Part shown: piece by piece, positions 43,487 to 52,069 of the stretch | Layout of the letters: every line of letters starts with the position of its first letter | Numbering within the stretch: the stretch's first letter is position 1 | Assembly: GCF_003611735.1 (NCBI RefSeq) | Contig: NZ_RAWG01000022.1 | Coordinates: forward strand, 1 to 53,676 | Origin: Corallococcus sicarius | Lineage (GTDB): Bacteria > Myxococcota > Myxococcia > Myxococcales > Myxococcaceae | Direction of reading: 5' to 3' | Length of the DNA: 53,676 nucleotides | Translations under genes and position numbers: made by a program | The notes under the pieces: model-generated | Told to the model about the DNA's origin: nothing | The model's database searches: none | The model's input: only the letters and a program-made list of their open reading frames with translations

Positions 43487-44917
43487 GTGAACTGGAAATA
43501 CCCCTCCCTCTTCGCCGCCTTCCTCCTGGGGGGCTGTGCCTCCGTCCAGAAGGAGCGAGGACACATGGAAGTGGCCGCGCTCGTGGAGGAGCGCACGGGC
43601 CTGAAGACCCGCTGGAACCAGGGGACCCCGGAGGACGCGCAGGTGCAGCAGCACCTGGATGCCCTGCTGCGCGGGGACCTCACGTCGGACCACGCGGTGG
43701 AGGTGGCGCTGCTCAACAACCCGGCCCTCCAGGGGACGTACGAGGAGCTGGGCGTGTCCCAGGCGGACATGGTGCAGGCCGGCCTGCTGACCAACCCGAC
43801 CTTCGACGGGAGCATCGGCTTCCCGCTCTCCTCCTCCGGCGACACCGAGCACGAGTTCTCCATCGTCCAGAGCTTCGTGGACCTCTTCACGCTGCCCCTG
43901 CGCAAGCGGGTGGCGAACGAGCAGTTCATCGCGGACACGCTGCGCGTCGCGCATGAGGCGCTGGCCACCGCGGCGGAGGTCCGCCAGACGTACGCGGAGG
44001 TGCAGGCCCACCAGCAGCTCGTCGCACTGCGCCGCGAAGTCCTCGTGGCCGCGGACGCCGCCGCGGAGCTCGCGACCCGGCAGCGCGCCGCGGGCAACGT
44101 GACGGTCCTGGCGCTCGCGACCGAGCAGGCGTCCCTGGAGCAGGCCCGGCTGGAGCTGGCCCAGGACGAGCTGGCGCTGTTCGAGTCCCGCGAGCACCTC
44201 AACCGGCTGATGGGCCTCTACGGCGCGCGGGTGCAGTGGACGCTGTCGCAGAAGCTGCCGGAGGTGCCCGCGGCCGAGTCGTCGCTGGAGCACCTGGAGA
44301 CGCTCGCCATCCGGCAGCGGCTGGACATCGACGCGGCGCGGAAGCAGACGTCGCTGTTGTGGAATGCGCTGGAGCTGGCGCGCAGCACGCGCTTCTTCGG
44401 CCGCGTGGAGGTGGGCGTGCACACGCACCGCGACGCGAACGGACCCCGCCTGTTCGGCCCCACGCTGTCGCTGGAGCTGCCCATCTTCGATCAGCGCCAG
44501 GGGCTCATCGCGAGGCTGGAGGCGCAGTACCGCCAGGGCGAGAACCGGTTGACGGAGCTGTCCGTCAACGCCCGCTCGGACGTGCGGGCCATGAGGGCGC
44601 GGCTGATGACGCTGCGGAACATGGCGGACCGTTATCAGAAGGTCGTGCTCCCCCTGCGCACCACCATCCTTGAAGAGTCCCAGCGCCAGTACAACGCGAT
44701 GCAGATCGGCCTCCCCGCGCTCCTCGTCGCCCGCCGTGAACAGGTGGAGGCGTGGCGGGCCTATCTGGAGGCCGTCCGCGACTACTGGATGGCGCGGGCC
44801 GACCTGGAACGCCTCGTGGGAGGCCGCCTGCCGGCCGGCGCGACTCCCGCGGCCCCGCCTCCTCCCTCCCCCCCTCCTCCTTCTCCGGAAACTCCCCATG
44901 AGCACGCACCGCACTGA
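43487..44917 (+). CDS. TolC-family efflux lipoprotein
   Basis: This 476-residue protein starts at GTG 43487 with a lipobox (SLFAAFLLGGCASVQ). The body shows two outer-membrane efflux repeats (AVEVALLNNPALQGTYEELG; DLFTLPLRKRVANEQFIADT; then RLEAQYRQGENRLTELSVNA). The C-terminus is a Pro-rich stretch ending HEHAPH, which may bind metal. No adaptor or pump is adjacent, so it may pair with the czc-like system upstream or act with the oxidase. Its 3' end overlaps the oxidase start by 20 bases. Confidence 0.87.
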   Translation: MNWKYPSLFAAFLLGGCASVQKERGHMEVAALVEERTGLKTRWNQGTPEDAQVQQHLDALLRGDLTSDHAVEVALLNNPALQGTYEELGVSQADMVQAGLLTNPTFDGSIGFPLSSSGDTEHEFSIVQSFVDLFTLPLRKRVANEQFIADTLRVAHEALATAAEVRQTYAEVQAHQQLVALRREVLVAADAAAELATRQRAAGNVTVLALATEQASLEQARLELAQDELALFESREHLNRLMGLYGARVQWTLSQKLPEVPAAESSLEHLETLAIRQRLDIDAARKQTSLLWNALELARSTRFFGRVEVGVHTHRDANGPRLFGPTLSLELPIFDQRQGLIARLEAQYRQGENRLTELSVNARSDVRAMRARLMTLRNMADRYQKVVLPLRTTILEESQRQYNAMQIGLPALLVARREQVEAWRAYLEAVRDYWMARADLERLVGGRLPAGATPAAPPPPSPPPPSPETPHEHAPH

Positions 44918-46376
44918 CGACCCGCGCACGGCGCCCGAGGACACGGAAGCCGAGACCACGAACCCGCCGGAAGCCCCCGGCCTCACCCGCCGCAGCATGC
45001 TGGCGCGCACCGGCGCTTCACTGGCGACGGGCGCCCTGCTGATGAAGAGCGGCGCCGCCCAGGCACAGTCGGACGTGCCCGGCGCGAAGCGTCCCCGGCA
45101 GGGCTCCGCCGCGGACACGGGCGGCCCCGTCGCCCGGCAGACACACCTGCCGCCGGGCAGGGCCGGGCGCGACTACCGGCCCGTCGTGGTGCCCAACGGC
45201 TCGAAGCTGCCGTGGAAGGACGTGAACGGCGTGAAGGTGTTCCACATGGTGGCGCAGGAGGTGGAGCACGAATTCGCTCCGGGCCTCAAGGCCACGTGCT
45301 GGGGCTACAACGGCCACGTGCACGGGCCCACCATCGAGGTGGTGGAGGGCGACCGCGTCCGCTTCTACGTCACCAACCGGCTGCCCGCGAACACCACGGT
45401 GCACTGGCACGGCATCCTGCTGCCCAGCGGCATGGACGGCGTGGGCGGGCTCAGCCAGAAGTCCATCGCGCCGGGGGAGACGTACCGCTACGAGTTCACG
45501 GTGCGGCAGTCGGGCACGGGCATGTATCACTCGCACCACGACGAGATGACGCAGATGGCCCTGGGCATGGTGGGGATGTTCATCATCCATCCGCGCAAGC
45601 CGGTGGGCCCCCGCATCGACCGCGACTTCGCCATCATGTTGCACGAGTGGCGCATCGACCCGGGCACGAAGCGCCCGGATCCCAATGAGATGACGGACTT
45701 CAACATCCTGACGATGAACGCGCGGGCGTTCCCGGGCACGGAGCCGCTCGTCGTCCGGCAGGGAGAGCGGGTGCGCATCCGCTTCGGCAACCTGAGCGCG
45801 ATGGACCACCACCCCATCCACCTGCACGGCTACCAGTTCCTCATCACGGAGACGGACGGGGGCCGCATCCCGGAAAGCGCGCAGTGGCCGGAGACGACGG
45901 TGCTCGTCCCCACCGGCAGCACGCGCACCATCGAGTTCGTGGCGGATGAACCCGGTGACTGGGCCATGCACTGTCACATGACCCACCACGTGATGAACCA
46001 GATGGGCCACGACCTGCCCAATGTCGTCGGCATGAAGCCGGGGAACCTGGACGCGAAGGTGCGCCCGCTGCTGCCCGGCTACATGACCATGGGACAGACG
46101 GGCATGGGGGACATGGGCGGCATGCACCACATGCCGGTACCCGACAACTCCATCGCCATGGTGGGGGGCAAGGGGCCCTACGACGAGATCACGATGGGCG
46201 GCATGTTCACCATCCTCAAGGTGCGCCAGCGGCTGGAAGGCGAAGGAGACCCCGGCTGGTACACGCCTCCGCCCGGGACGCTGGCACAGCTGGCTTTGGC
46301 GGACGAGCTGCGCCGCGACGGCATCGACGTGAATGCCCCTCCCGGCGCGGACCCGGGCAGCCCACGGCGCGGCTGA
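44898..46376 (+). CDS. Multicopper oxidase (copper-detoxification type)
   Basis: This 492-residue protein is exported by a Tat signal (TRRSMLARTGASLATGALLM). Copper sites are complete: HWHG at His169/His171, MYHSHHDEM, HHPIHLHGYQF, and HCHMTHHVMNQM with the type 1 Cys. A Met/His-rich loop near the C-terminus (MGQTGMGDMGGMHHMPVPDN) is typical of cuprous oxidases such as CueO or the Cuo enzymes of M. xanthus, which oxidise Cu(I) to Cu(II) in the periplasm. It ends the methyltransferase-TolC-oxidase unit. CorE controls such an oxidase in M. xanthus; that this is the case here is inferred. Confidence 0.93.
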   Translation: MSTHRTDDPRTAPEDTEAETTNPPEAPGLTRRSMLARTGASLATGALLMKSGAAQAQSDVPGAKRPRQGSAADTGGPVARQTHLPPGRAGRDYRPVVVPNGSKLPWKDVNGVKVFHMVAQEVEHEFAPGLKATCWGYNGHVHGPTIEVVEGDRVRFYVTNRLPANTTVHWHGILLPSGMDGVGGLSQKSIAPGETYRYEFTVRQSGTGMYHSHHDEMTQMALGMVGMFIIHPRKPVGPRIDRDFAIMLHEWRIDPGTKRPDPNEMTDFNILTMNARAFPGTEPLVVRQGERVRIRFGNLSAMDHHPIHLHGYQFLITETDGGRIPESAQWPETTVLVPTGSTRTIEFVADEPGDWAMHCHMTHHVMNQMGHDLPNVVGMKPGNLDAKVRPLLPGYMTMGQTGMGDMGGMHHMPVPDNSIAMVGGKGPYDEITMGGMFTILKVRQRLEGEGDPGWYTPPPGTLAQLALADELRRDGIDVNAPPGADPGSPRRG

Positions 46377-46533
46377 AGCTTTGCCAGCCCCCGCCATCCC
46401 TTGCGCAAACCGTGGGTGACAGCCAATTTTGGAGGAGTCTGTTCAAACCAGACCTTCCTTGGCCGTGTTGCTCGCCCTCCGGTACCACGGGTGCTAGTCC
46501 GGCTCTGGCCCGTCTGAGGCCGGAGAAAGCACC

Positions 46534-48186
46534 ATGGTCAGCGTCGCGGAAATCATCCGGAGTCATCACGGCGAGATCATGCGCCTGTGGACAGAGGAGG
46601 CGACGCGGGCCGCGTCGGCCCGGGGGCTGAACGCGCCTGAGTTCAGGAACATCATGCCGACCTACCTGACCTCCCTCGCGGACAAGCGGGAGCCCACGGG
46701 TACAGGCGCCAGCGTGCAGCAGAAGCACGTCGAGAGCCACGTGTCCGCGCGGCTCCGCCAGGGATTCCATGTGGCGGAGGTCGTGGAGGAGTTCGCCATC
46801 CTGGGACGGTGCATCACCCGGATGTGGGCCGCCGTTCCCCCGGTAGGCCAGCCCGATGCCCACGACGTCGAGTGGCTCTTCACGGAGCTGCATGCCGCCA
46901 CGACGTCCGTGACGGAGCTCTTCACCCGGCACCTGCTGGAGGACGAGCAGACGGAGAAGCGCTACCTGCGGCTGCTCCAGAAGGTGGCGAGCGAGGCGCT
47001 GGCGGACGAGTCGACCCTGGGGAACCGGATGAAGGAGGTCCTCGGGCTGATCTGCGAAGCCATGGGAGCCCAGAGCGCCGCGCTGCTTCTGTACGACCCG
47101 AAGCGCCAGAAGCTCGTGGCGACGGCCGCCGTGGGAGAGGCGGAGGAGCAGCTGGGGCAGTACGCGGCTTCGCTGGACCTGTCGTCCTTCGCGGGACAGA
47201 TCGCGGCCGCGGGCGAGGAGACCAGCTCGCTCTGGGATGCCAAGACCACGACGAGCAAGGTGAGCGATACGCTCCGCCGCAGCGGCATCCACTCCGTGCT
47301 CGGGGTCCGACTTCCACCCCACCAGTCGCTGGTGGGCGTCGTGTACGTGGGCATCTCCGAGGTCCGGGACTTCACCCTCCGGGAGAAGACGCGACTCCAG
47401 GCGCTGGGACAGAACCTGAGCATCCACCTGGAGACCTCCCGCCTGTACGCCGACCTGCAGGAGAAGATCGAAGCGCTCCAGACCGAACGGGACCTTCGTG
47501 AGCGGTTCGTCTCCGTCCTGGCCCATGACCTGCGCGGCCCCCTGGCGGCTGCGAAGATGAGCGCCCAGCTGCTCATGCGCTCCCCGGAGAAGCTGGACGA
47601 GCGGCGCGACCTGGCGATGAAGATCGACCGGAACATCGACCGCACGGACCAGATGGTCCGGGACCTGCTCGACGCCAACCGCATCCGCGCGGGCGAGCGG
47701 CTCCCGCTTCGACTCACCCAATGCGACCTGGGCGACATCGCCCACGAGGTCGTGGAGGAGCTGACCTCGCTGCACGGAAACCGGTTCGTCCTCAAGACGA
47801 GCGACCGTGTCCAGGGCCACTGGAGCGCCGAGGAGCTGCGCCGGGCCTTGTGGAACCTGGGAAGCAATGCGCTCAAGTACGGCGCGACCGAACAGCGCAT
47901 CACCTTCACGGTCACGCGGACCGACACGCTGGCCCGGGCTTCCGTGCACAACGAGGGGCCCATGATTCCCCACGTCGAACAGGGGAACATCTTCCGGCCC
48001 TTCTCCCGGTCGCGCTCCGCGCAGGCGGGCCCTTCGAAGGGCTGGGGGTTGGGACTGACGTTGGTGTGGGGCTGCGCCCAGGCCCACGGCGGAGCGGTCA
48101 TCCTCACGAGCGAGGCCGACACGGGGACGACCTTCACCCTGGAGCTGCCCTGGGATGCCCGGCCGTTCCAGCCCGTCGCGGAATAG
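46534..48186 (+). CDS. Sensor histidine kinase with RsbRD-N-like and GAF domains
   Basis: This 550-residue soluble kinase starts at the ATG at 46534 behind GGAGA. The N-terminal helical domain (IIRSHHGEIMRLWTEEATRA, to FHVAEVVEEFAILGRCITRM) resembles the globin-like RsbR-type sensor. It is followed by a GAF domain (VLGLICEAMGAQSAALLLYD), HisKA with His331 in VLAHDLRGPLAAAK, and an ATPase domain (NLGSNALKYG; GWGLGLTLVWGCAQAHGG). No membrane span or partner regulator is present, so it is an orphan. The PRC-barrel gene follows. Confidence 0.9.
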   Translation: MVSVAEIIRSHHGEIMRLWTEEATRAASARGLNAPEFRNIMPTYLTSLADKREPTGTGASVQQKHVESHVSARLRQGFHVAEVVEEFAILGRCITRMWAAVPPVGQPDAHDVEWLFTELHAATTSVTELFTRHLLEDEQTEKRYLRLLQKVASEALADESTLGNRMKEVLGLICEAMGAQSAALLLYDPKRQKLVATAAVGEAEEQLGQYAASLDLSSFAGQIAAAGEETSSLWDAKTTTSKVSDTLRRSGIHSVLGVRLPPHQSLVGVVYVGISEVRDFTLREKTRLQALGQNLSIHLETSRLYADLQEKIEALQTERDLRERFVSVLAHDLRGPLAAAKMSAQLLMRSPEKLDERRDLAMKIDRNIDRTDQMVRDLLDANRIRAGERLPLRLTQCDLGDIAHEVVEELTSLHGNRFVLKTSDRVQGHWSAEELRRALWNLGSNALKYGATEQRITFTVTRTDTLARASVHNEGPMIPHVEQGNIFRPFSRSRSAQAGPSKGWGLGLTLVWGCAQAHGGAVILTSEADTGTTFTLELPWDARPFQPVAE

Positions 48187-48287
48187 GCCCGAGCGAGCAC
48201 ACGGACGACCGCCGTTCATTCTTTCGCGAGAACAGCGGCGCAGCGCTCGCGGCATCCGCATCCTTGGGAGTGGGAAGGAGCAGGCAC

Positions 48288-48590
48288 ATGCGATTTTCAG
48301 AAGGCGTCCTGAAGGGCCGCACGGTCGTCGCGGACGGGGGGCAGGAGCTCGGGACCGTGGAGACCCTGGTCATCGACGGTGCGAGCTGGAGGGTCGAGGC
48401 CCTCCAGGTGAAGTTGAACTCGGAGACCGCGGAGAAGCTGGGCAAATACTGGAACTACTTCCACGCGGGCCGGATTGAATTGCCCATCCGCCTCGTGCAC
48501 TCGGTGAGTGACACGGTGCTCCTGTCCGCCACCATGGACGAGCTGCGACAGGTGCTCGCCTCCGATTCCGAGTCCGCCCCCGCGCCCTGA
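48288..48590 (+). CDS. PRC-barrel domain protein
   Basis: This 100-residue protein starts at the ATG at 48288 behind GGGAAGGAG. The fold pattern GRTVVADGGQELGTVETLVID, then RVEALQVKLNSETAEKLGKY matches PRC-barrel domains, which bind RNA or protein in RimM, PRC-H and other proteins. The C-terminal part (VHSVSDTVLLSATMDELRQV) completes the second strand set. The role is unknown; it lies about 100 bases after the kinase. Confidence 0.72.
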   Translation: MRFSEGVLKGRTVVADGGQELGTVETLVIDGASWRVEALQVKLNSETAEKLGKYWNYFHAGRIELPIRLVHSVSDTVLLSATMDELRQVLASDSESAPAP

Positions 48591-48678
48591 CGCGCGGCGG
48601 TCCCATGCCGGCACACCCCAGGAGCGGCAGGAGGCTGCGGATACAGGTACATTCGGGGAACTCCCGGAGGCCCTGCCC

Positions 48679-49164
48679 ATGACCCACCCTCTGCCGACGC
48701 TGGAACGACTTCCTCGCGGAGCGCTCACGCTGTTCCGCATCCTGGCGCTGATCCGCATGGGCCTGTACGGAGCGCTGTCGTTCGGCGTGGCGCTGGCGTT
48801 GTCGTTCGCGGGGGTGGAGCACTGGCCCTTCCTGGTGCCGTGCGCGGTGGTGCTGGGGCTGAGCGTGCTGACGGCGTGGTATCCGCAGCGCGCGCACGAG
48901 CGGTGGGGATGGGCGCTGCGCGAGCACGACCTGGTCATCTCCCACGGCGTGCTGCTGCATCAGGTGGTGTCCATCCCGGCGGGACGCATCCAGCACGTGG
49001 ACGTCCACCAGGGCCCCATCGAGCGGGCGCTGGGGCTGGCGCGCCTGCAGATCTTCACCGCGTCGGGCCGCGGCGCGGACGGAGAGATTCCGGGCCTCAC
49101 CCGGCAGACGGCGGACGCGCTGCGTGAGCGGTTGGTGCGGCGCGAGGCCGACGATGTCGTCTGA
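48679..49164 (+). CDS. Bacterial PH-domain membrane protein (YdbS-like)
   Basis: This 161-residue protein has two membrane segments (LFRILALIRMGLYGALSFGV; FLVPCAVVLGLSVLTAWYP) and one bPH2 domain (LREHDLVISHGVLLHQVVSI, then GRIQHVDVHQGPIERALGLA). Its end overlaps a larger gene with multiple PH domains by 11 bases, the same pairing as YdbS/YdbT in Bacillus, where the proteins are linked to bacteriocin immunity or membrane stress. Confidence 0.88.
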   Translation: MTHPLPTLERLPRGALTLFRILALIRMGLYGALSFGVALALSFAGVEHWPFLVPCAVVLGLSVLTAWYPQRAHERWGWALREHDLVISHGVLLHQVVSIPAGRIQHVDVHQGPIERALGLARLQIFTASGRGADGEIPGLTRQTADALRERLVRREADDVV

Positions 49165-50680
49165 GGGGCAGCCCGCTGTCTCCGGACAGGCGCTGTCGTC
49201 CACGGAAGAGGTCCCCTGGAAGCGGTTGAGCGCGAAGGCGCCCGTCGCGGCGCTGGTGCCCATCTCCACGGTAATCGGACGCATGCTGCTCACCGCGCTG
49301 CTGCCCACGTACTTCGCGGGGGAGCGCGGCCTGCCCGTCATCCTGTGGATCATCGTCTCGGTCATCGCGCTGGTGATGCTCGCGGCCGGGCTCTATGAGG
49401 TGGCCACGTTGAGCTACCGCGTGGTGGGCGCGCAGCTGGAGATCCGCTCCGGCGTGCTCACGCGCTCGTCGCGCTTCATCGAGGCGGCGCGGGTGCAGAA
49501 CACGGAGGTGCTCCAGCCCTTCGTGTCGAAGCTGCTCGGGCTCGTGGAGGTGAAGGTGGAGACGGCGTCCGGCGGCAAGGCGGACGGCCACCTGCAGGGG
49601 CTGACGCCGGAGGACGCCCAGGCGTTGATCCAGGCGCTCCAGGCGGTGCGCGGCGAAGCTTCCAGGGTGCTCCTGCCGGGAGAGTCCTCCGCGGACGAGC
49701 GGGTGCTCTCCGAAGCGCGGCTGGGAGACCTGCTGCTCTACGGCGCGACGGCGCTGGGCGTGGGTGTCCTCGCGGTGGTGTTGAGCGCCCTGCATGAGAT
49801 CACCGAGACGTTCCACAAGCTGCTGCTGCCGTGGATGGAGAAGCACTGGGAGCTGATGGCGGCCCCGGGCATGGGGTGGCTGGCGGCGACGGTGGCGGCG
49901 CTCGCGGGGCTGTTCGGCCTGTGGCTGGTGAGTGGCGCCCGCGCGGTGCTGCGCTTCCATGGCTTCCGGCTGGTGGACACCGGCACGCACCTGCGCGCGG
50001 TGGGTGGGCTCATCACGCGTCGGCAGGTGACGGTGCGGCGGGCGCGCATCCAGCAGGTGGTGCTGGATGAACCGTTCCTGCGCCGCATGCTGGGCTTCGG
50101 TTCGGTGGAGGTGGAGACCGCGGGTGTCCGCACGGGCAAGGAGTCCTCGGAGCGAGCCGAGCTGCTGGTGCCCGTGGTGCCCACCACCCGGATGCCCGAG
50201 CTGCTGCGCGAGTTCGTGCCGGACCTGCCCGCCGACATCGACGCCCTGCCCTTGCGGCCCGCGCACCTGAAGGCGCTCCTGCGGGCGAGGATCCGAGCCG
50301 TGGTCCTGAGCGTGCTGGTGGCCGCGCCCGCGACGTGGTTCTGGGGAGCCTGGGGCGCGCTGGCGTGGGGGCTGGTGCCGGTGCAGCTGCTGAGCGCGTG
50401 GTTCGACTGGCGCTTCCAGGGATGGCTCGTCACCGACACGCTGGTGGTGGTGCGTCAGGGCTTCTGGCGGAGGCGCACGACGGTGGTGCAGCGAGCGCGC
50501 ATCCAGTCCGTCCGCGCGCGACAGGGGCCGCTGGAGCGCGGCTATGGCATTGGCCACGTGCGCATCGACGTGGCGGGCTCGCAGGTCGTGCTGCCCAGCG
50601 TGGGTTGGGAGGAGGCCCAGTCGCTCATCGACCAGCTCCCGGGCCGACGTCCGTCCCGAGGCGCGCGGCTGCCGGGGTAG
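49154..50680 (+). CDS. Bacterial PH-domain membrane protein (YdbT-like)
   Basis: This 508-residue protein has about six hydrophobic segments arranged in pairs and three bPH2-like domains (LEIRSGVLTRSSRFIEAARV; GTHLRAVGGLITRRQVTVRR; DTLVVVRQGFWRRRTTVVQR). It starts at the ATG at 49154, inside the 3' end of the preceding gene. The YdbS/YdbT pair is expected to form one inner-membrane complex; the substrate or ligand is unknown. Confidence 0.9.
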   Translation: MSSEGQPAVSGQALSSTEEVPWKRLSAKAPVAALVPISTVIGRMLLTALLPTYFAGERGLPVILWIIVSVIALVMLAAGLYEVATLSYRVVGAQLEIRSGVLTRSSRFIEAARVQNTEVLQPFVSKLLGLVEVKVETASGGKADGHLQGLTPEDAQALIQALQAVRGEASRVLLPGESSADERVLSEARLGDLLLYGATALGVGVLAVVLSALHEITETFHKLLLPWMEKHWELMAAPGMGWLAATVAALAGLFGLWLVSGARAVLRFHGFRLVDTGTHLRAVGGLITRRQVTVRRARIQQVVLDEPFLRRMLGFGSVEVETAGVRTGKESSERAELLVPVVPTTRMPELLREFVPDLPADIDALPLRPAHLKALLRARIRAVVLSVLVAAPATWFWGAWGALAWGLVPVQLLSAWFDWRFQGWLVTDTLVVVRQGFWRRRTTVVQRARIQSVRARQGPLERGYGIGHVRIDVAGSQVVLPSVGWEEAQSLIDQLPGRRPSRGARLPG

Positions 50681-51041
50681 CTCCGCTTCCGCGAGGAGCG
50701 CATCAATCCCATCCAGGAGGGAACGTCACATTGCCCAGCGTCACGGCGCGCAGGCCCGTCTCCTCCCACAACTTGAGATTGAAAGTCGCCTGCGGGGAGA
50801 TAAGAGAGACATCGGCTTCGACACCGTCCGGGCCAGGACACCCAGGCCCTCCTTCGCGGACTTCGCGGAAAGTGAAGGAATATGCTCACAAGCTCGGCGC
50901 TCGATGAGCTGGGCGGAACCTAGAAGCGCCCTGCTGTTTTCGATCCAGTTCACTCCGCCGAGCGTCGACGAGATGGCAGGCAGACAACGCAGCGAAGCAC
51001 CGAGGGACAAGCAATGCACCCGGCAGACCTAATGAGGTTTG
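50681..51041. other. Intergenic stretch at the edge of a lower-GC islet
   Basis: This 361-base gap contains a truncated minus-strand reading frame (50703-50885, annotated separately). The GC content begins to fall at about 50750 and stays lower to about 51955. Beyond the remnant I see no gene, hairpin or repeat here. Confidence 0.5.
50703..50885 (-). pseudogene. C-terminal remnant of an unknown gene
   Basis: A 60-codon minus-strand frame without a start codon reads like a genuine protein end: YSFTFREVREGGPGCPGPDG, then ATFNLKLWEETGLRAVTLGN, ending VTFPPGWD and a stop at 50703. An in-frame TGA at 50886-50888 closes it upstream. The codon usage and ordered hydrophobic pattern suggest a truncated gene left by an insertion or deletion. 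The family is not recognised. Confidence 0.4.
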
Positions 51042-51518
51042 ATGGCGCTGCTCGTGGCAGTGGCGATGGCAAACCTCGGATGCGCCCACACGCAAGTACC
51101 CGAGCGAAAGGTGTACGTAATCGCCGCTGACGCAAGCAGCATCGACTTCAAAGAAGATGCGCGCGGGATCGGCGGATCTGGCGCAGAGGCTTACTGCAAC
51201 GAACTTCAAATACAGTGCTACGACAACTGCTGGGGGCGCAAGCCTCCCATTTGGAGCATCAAGAAACACTCCGCCATGCACCGCGAATTCTGCACCAAGA
51301 AGTGCCGCGAAGAATTCAATAAGTGCGTCGACAAGCAAGAGGAAATTGAGCGACAAGACTCACTCAGCAAGAGACTGACTTTCCCAAACATCGACGCTGC
51401 GCGCGACTGGCTCCAAGAGCACACACCCGAGGCACCGCCCGGAACTACCGTCGTTGTGGCCGGAGTGGTCTTTGTGATTGCCATAATTGGTAGCGGGCTC
51501 GTTCTCGTCCCCATCTAA
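51042..51518 (+). CDS. Small Cys-rich lipoprotein, SitA-like candidate
   Basis: This 158-residue protein starts at the ATG at 51042 (a TTG lies three bases upstream) after GAGG. It has a short lipoprotein signal (MALLVAVAMANLGC) and then a compact Cys-rich region (AYCNELQIQCYDNCWGRKPP; HREFCTKKCREEFNKCVDKQ) and a hydrophobic C-terminus (TTVVVAGVVFVIAIIGSGLV). From memory it resembles small myxobacterial lipoproteins, including those near kin-discrimination toxins (SitA-type lipoproteins and accessory SitB), but there is no toxin domain after the hydrophobic segment. The GC content is lower than its neighbours. Function is inferred only. Confidence 0.6.
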   Translation: MALLVAVAMANLGCAHTQVPERKVYVIAADASSIDFKEDARGIGGSGAEAYCNELQIQCYDNCWGRKPPIWSIKKHSAMHREFCTKKCREEFNKCVDKQEEIERQDSLSKRLTFPNIDAARDWLQEHTPEAPPGTTVVVAGVVFVIAIIGSGLVLVPI

Positions 51519-51558
51519 TACAAAACCACAACTAGAAGGCGAAAGGCGCGGCGTTGCC

Positions 51559-51954
51559 ATGCCCTACATTCCAGACTTCGACACAGATGCAATTCTCAGC
51601 ATCCTTGGAGCTATTGGCCAAAAGTACCCGGAGGGCTCGCCAGAAAGAGATGCAACCGAGCTTGCGCAGATTGCATTGATCTATCCTCGCCACGTCAGAA
51701 GAGAGGATGAATTCCGTAGGTTCTATAGGGATTTTTTTGACCCCTCATTCAAGCTCACGGTCTCCCATGAGTTCGCAACTCAGGAAGATGCAGATAAATG
51801 GCTCACCCGTGGGAAGGCCAAGGACGCAGAGCGCGTCAGAATCGCTGGCAAGGGTTTCATGGTTGTTCAATTGCCTGGGCGATTTGCGTTCATGAGCGCA
51901 CCGCTTGAAGGGGAAGAGGTGAAGACAGAAGAATCAGAAGAGGATACCAAGTAG
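51559..51954 (+). CDS. Acidic cytosolic protein paired with the lipoprotein
   Basis: This 131-residue soluble protein starts at the ATG at 51559, 40 bases after the lipoprotein, in the same lower-GC segment. The visible pattern (SPERDATELAQIALIYPRHV; VSHEFATQEDADKWLTRGKA; GKGFMVVQLPGRFAFMSAPL) ends in an acidic tail (EEVKTEESEEDTK). In a SitA-type locus the downstream small cytosolic gene is the immunity protein; that assignment is a hypothesis here. No membrane or catalytic motif is seen. Confidence 0.6.
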   Translation: MPYIPDFDTDAILSILGAIGQKYPEGSPERDATELAQIALIYPRHVRREDEFRRFYRDFFDPSFKLTVSHEFATQEDADKWLTRGKAKDAERVRIAGKGFMVVQLPGRFAFMSAPLEGEEVKTEESEEDTK

Positions 51955-52069
51955 GCGATTTCGGGCCGTGGCGCCCGCCCGATGCGCGGCGGTGGCCAGG
52001 ACCCGAGCCCTGGTAAGACATCCCGTGAGCCTCGGTCGGCCATGTTCCGAAACGCTCCCTCCCGGCCCG

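Noticed and set aside
51975-52069. CCAGG/CCTGG stem as a terminator between the islet and the dihydroxyacetone kinase
   Set aside because: Only five pairs and no T-run; too weak to annotate.
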